This document shows positions 62,797 to 64,000 of a stretch of 64,000 nt of DNA, piece by piece (position 1 is the stretch's first letter; every line of letters begins with the position of its first letter). Source of the stretch: Acidobacteria bacterium Ga0077534 (GTDB taxonomy: Bacteria > Acidobacteriota > Blastocatellia > Pyrinomonadales > Pyrinomonadaceae); NCBI GenBank assembly GCA_001464455.1, contig LNEI01000028.1, forward strand, positions 1 to 64,000, read 5' to 3'. A program made the position numbers and the translations under genes. The notes beneath the pieces were generated by a model, which saw only the letters and a list, made by a program, of their open reading frames with translations, was not told where the DNA came from and made no database searches.

Positions 62797-62819
62797 GTTT
62801 TCACTGCGAAAGTGAAAAC
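62797..62819 (-). promoter_or_regulatory. Hairpin at the predicted 5' end of the rpmH-rnpA mRNA
   Basis: GTTTTCACT and AGTGAAAAC pair perfectly (9 bp) around a TTCGC loop. It ends two bases before the rnpA ATG, and its 5' side coincides with the predicted transcription start. There is no U tract, so it is not a terminator. A 5'-terminal stem can protect an mRNA from decay, or be a control site for L34 or RnpA production. Confidence 0.6.
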
Positions 62820-62823
62820 CTAG

Positions 62824-62853
62824 AGTTTACGCGCCAAAACCCGCCTTTGTCAA
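62824..62853 (-). promoter_or_regulatory. Sigma70-type promoter of rpmH-rnpA
   Basis: The minus strand has a perfect TTGACA (62848-62853), an 18-base spacer and TAAACT (62824-62829). Transcription would start about 5-8 bases downstream, close to 62819-62816, directly at the hairpin. It is the strongest consensus promoter I found in the window. Confidence 0.75.
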
Positions 62854-63262
62854 AGCAACCCAAGTAAAAACGGGCACTTGGCGCGCTCGCACCCGGAGCT
62901 GGCGAGCGATGTGTCGCCATATAGACCACTCCCGGACCAGAGCCCCAAAATATTGTGCCCCACTATGCGTCACAATCGCGCCGGAAATGTCCCTCAGAGT
63001 CCTCAAAACGCGTCCCAACGCAAACAAAAACGCAAAACTCCGAACCGCTGGGACACACCAATCAATAGATGCATCATCCCCAAGCCTCCTCCTCGTCAAC
63101 TGCACCATCATTCATGTCATGATGCTCAAGGGTCATTCCCAAAACAAGAACAAACGAAGCGGCTATGTTAGCAGTCAAATATGCTGCTTAATCGACATTA
63201 GAAGATCAAGAAAAAAAATGGAAACGTAGCGTAAATCGTGCGACAATGCGATTTCCAGCGGC
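62854..63262. other. Gene-free region upstream of rpmH
   Basis: About 410 bases hold no convincing gene. Short open frames on both strands have no family resemblance or ribosome sites. An oriC is often found near rpmH, but I saw no TTATCCACA-like DnaA boxes, no GATC cluster and only a short A-rich run near 63209-63218. No conclusion on origin function can be drawn. Confidence 0.5.
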
Positions 63263-63270
63263 AGAGATCG

Positions 63271-63323
63271 CGAATTGCAATATCGCACGACTGACCCCGA
63301 GAGTGCGACTGACCCCGAGAGTG
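63271..63323. repeat. REP-like repeat, second copy of the left-edge element
   Basis: CGAATTGCAATATCGCACGA and then CTGACCCCGAGAGTG, itself duplicated with GACTGACCCCGAGAGTG. It is closely related to the element at 131-187, sharing GAATTGCAATAT.GCA.GACTGACCCC with two substitutions. Translation of it gives a spurious repeated DPES at the front of the following open frame. Confidence 0.65.
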
Positions 63324-63340
63324 TATACGCCGAGAGTGCT

Positions 63341-63814
63341 ATGAATATTTCTGGAAGGAAAGAAGAAGTAATAAACGCCGCAATTGCGGTCGCTGTTTTC
63401 TTTGCATGTACTTATCTGCTCGCCGCCCTCATCGGTTTTCGATACGGTTACAGTGCCGCTTTTAAGGTCGAGTATCCGGATTCTGGCTCGATAGAATGGG
63501 CAGTTCATGGAACCAGTCTGATGGAACCAATTGTAGGCGGCATCGTGCTCTGTTGGTTTTTTTCGTTTATTTACATTTATGTCGTGATTCGGGGAAGTGC
63601 CTCTAAGGGAAGCAGAATATTGCTATTGGCCGGAGCGACCCTCGCAATGACTTACACTTTGTATCACAAGTATCTGGTACAAAGTCTCACCGGAAGTCCT
63701 GGATTCTTAAATGTATATGGTGAGTTCTTCGTTCATCTAACTGCTATTGAGGTGATGTCCTTTTTACTTTTAACTACACTGATTGCAATCGACTCGTGGA
63801 AATGGAAACCTTGA
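63341..63814 (+). CDS. Small multi-pass membrane protein flanked by inverted repeats
   Basis: The ATG at 63341 starts a 157-residue protein with about four transmembrane helices (AAIAVAVFFACTYLLAALIG, GGIVLCWFFSFIYIYVVIRG, ILLLAGATLAMTYTLYHKYL and MSFLLLTTLIAIDSW). Longer frames upstream run into the repeat and are ignored. No family was recognised. REP-like repeats lie on both sides in inverted orientation, so the gene may have been moved or captured with them. Confidence 0.6.
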   Translation: MNISGRKEEVINAAIAVAVFFACTYLLAALIGFRYGYSAAFKVEYPDSGSIEWAVHGTSLMEPIVGGIVLCWFFSFIYIYVVIRGSASKGSRILLLAGATLAMTYTLYHKYLVQSLTGSPGFLNVYGEFFVHLTAIEVMSFLLLTTLIAIDSWKWKP

Positions 63815-63971
63815 AGGGGTCAGCCAAATGACATTTGGCCCCCCCCAATGACAAATGAATCTCGCCTGCAGGGTACGGGGGTCAGTCACAAAGGGTATGA
63901 GGAAAGGGGTCCATGAGGAAAGGGGTCAGTCATAATGTGAGGAAAGGGGTCAGTCATGCAATGTTGGAATT
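63815..63971. repeat. Cluster of GGGGTCAG repeats, inverse orientation
   Basis: GGGGTCAG occurs four times between 63815 and 63955, plus one GGGGTCCATG variant. The last copy runs into TCATGCAATGTTGGAATTC, the reverse complement of the core of the left-edge element (GAATT...TTGCATGA). A small palindrome CCAAATGACATTTGG is near 63821-63837. Together with 63271-63323 it brackets the membrane protein gene. Confidence 0.6.
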
Positions 63972-64000
63972 CTTCCGCTTCTCGTAGTTACTGCTAACGT

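Noticed and set aside
62827-63111. 94-residue open frame on the minus strand
   Set aside because: It overlaps the rpmH promoter, has no ribosome site and no recognisable family.
62854-63262. Chromosomal origin (oriC) next to rpmH
   Set aside because: No DnaA-box-like TTATCCACA sites, no dnaA gene and only a short A-rich run were seen; gene order alone is not enough.

Overview
The window looks like chromosomal DNA of an Acidobacteriota member, probably class Blastocatellia. This is inferred from family content: an 'Acidobacterial VWFA-related' (TIGR03436-type) protein, a GWxTD-domain protein, a TIGR03663/Agl23-type membrane glycosyltransferase, many secreted TPR, PD40 and serine-hydrolase proteins, and moderate GC. 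No rRNA or other taxonomic marker is present, so the assignment is tentative.

Layout. 1-8.1 kb: a REP-like repeat and a truncated secreted-protein remnant, then a minus-strand run of exported proteins (TPR, two-domain DUF1579-like, SnoaL-like, beta-lactamase-like hydrolase, PD40 and YncE-type propellers, amidohydrolase) with a small Fis-type regulator. 8.1-16.2 kb: two GT-C membrane proteins, guaA, a DUF1801 protein, rpiB, mnmA and a coupled small basic protein. 16.2-18.2 kb: an AAA/RecA-like ATPase with an HTH domain, bracketed by two palindromic repeat elements and preceded by TGTCCC repeats. 18.2-25 kb: SGNH hydrolase, MATE transporter, aat, ywbE-like gene, serine hydrolase, trans-acting enoyl reductase-like protein, lipoprotein. 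25-34 kb: hicAB with a palindromic operator, a VWFA protein, a TonB-like gene broken by one TGA, gyrB, recF and two TlpA-like genes, one frameshifted. 34-38 kb: tRNA-Ser, a FadR-type TetR regulator with its operator, an acyl-CoA synthetase and a polysaccharide-export protein. 38-40.6 kb: aminotransferase and a PDZ protein.

40.7-47.8 kb is the most interesting metabolic locus. It is a seven-gene minus-strand operon: speD, a DUF4178 zinc-ribbon membrane protein, a 49-residue membrane peptide, DUF350, a membrane-fused spermidine-synthase-like enzyme, a Tat-exported FAD amine-oxidase-like protein and a multi-pass membrane protein. It suggests a membrane-associated system that makes and modifies an aminopropylated compound.

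47.9-62.8 kb is a conserved cell-cycle, translation and secretion block: GWxTD protein, tatC, tatB-like, selD, parB, parA, mnmG, LD-carboxypeptidase, mnmE, jag, yidC, yidD, rnpA, rpmH. Three features stand out. selD reads through an in-frame TGA at its catalytic position, followed by a bacterial-type SECIS hairpin, so it is a selenoprotein. Two perfect TGTGGCACGTGCCACA palindromes upstream of parA look like a variant parS. rpmH lies wholly inside the only possible rnpA reading frame, the arrangement known from Thermus, behind a clear sigma70 promoter and a hairpin at the predicted mRNA 5' end. I found no DnaA boxes or dnaA in the adjacent gap, although this block usually borders oriC. The right edge carries a membrane protein gene between inverted copies of the repeat also seen at the left edge.
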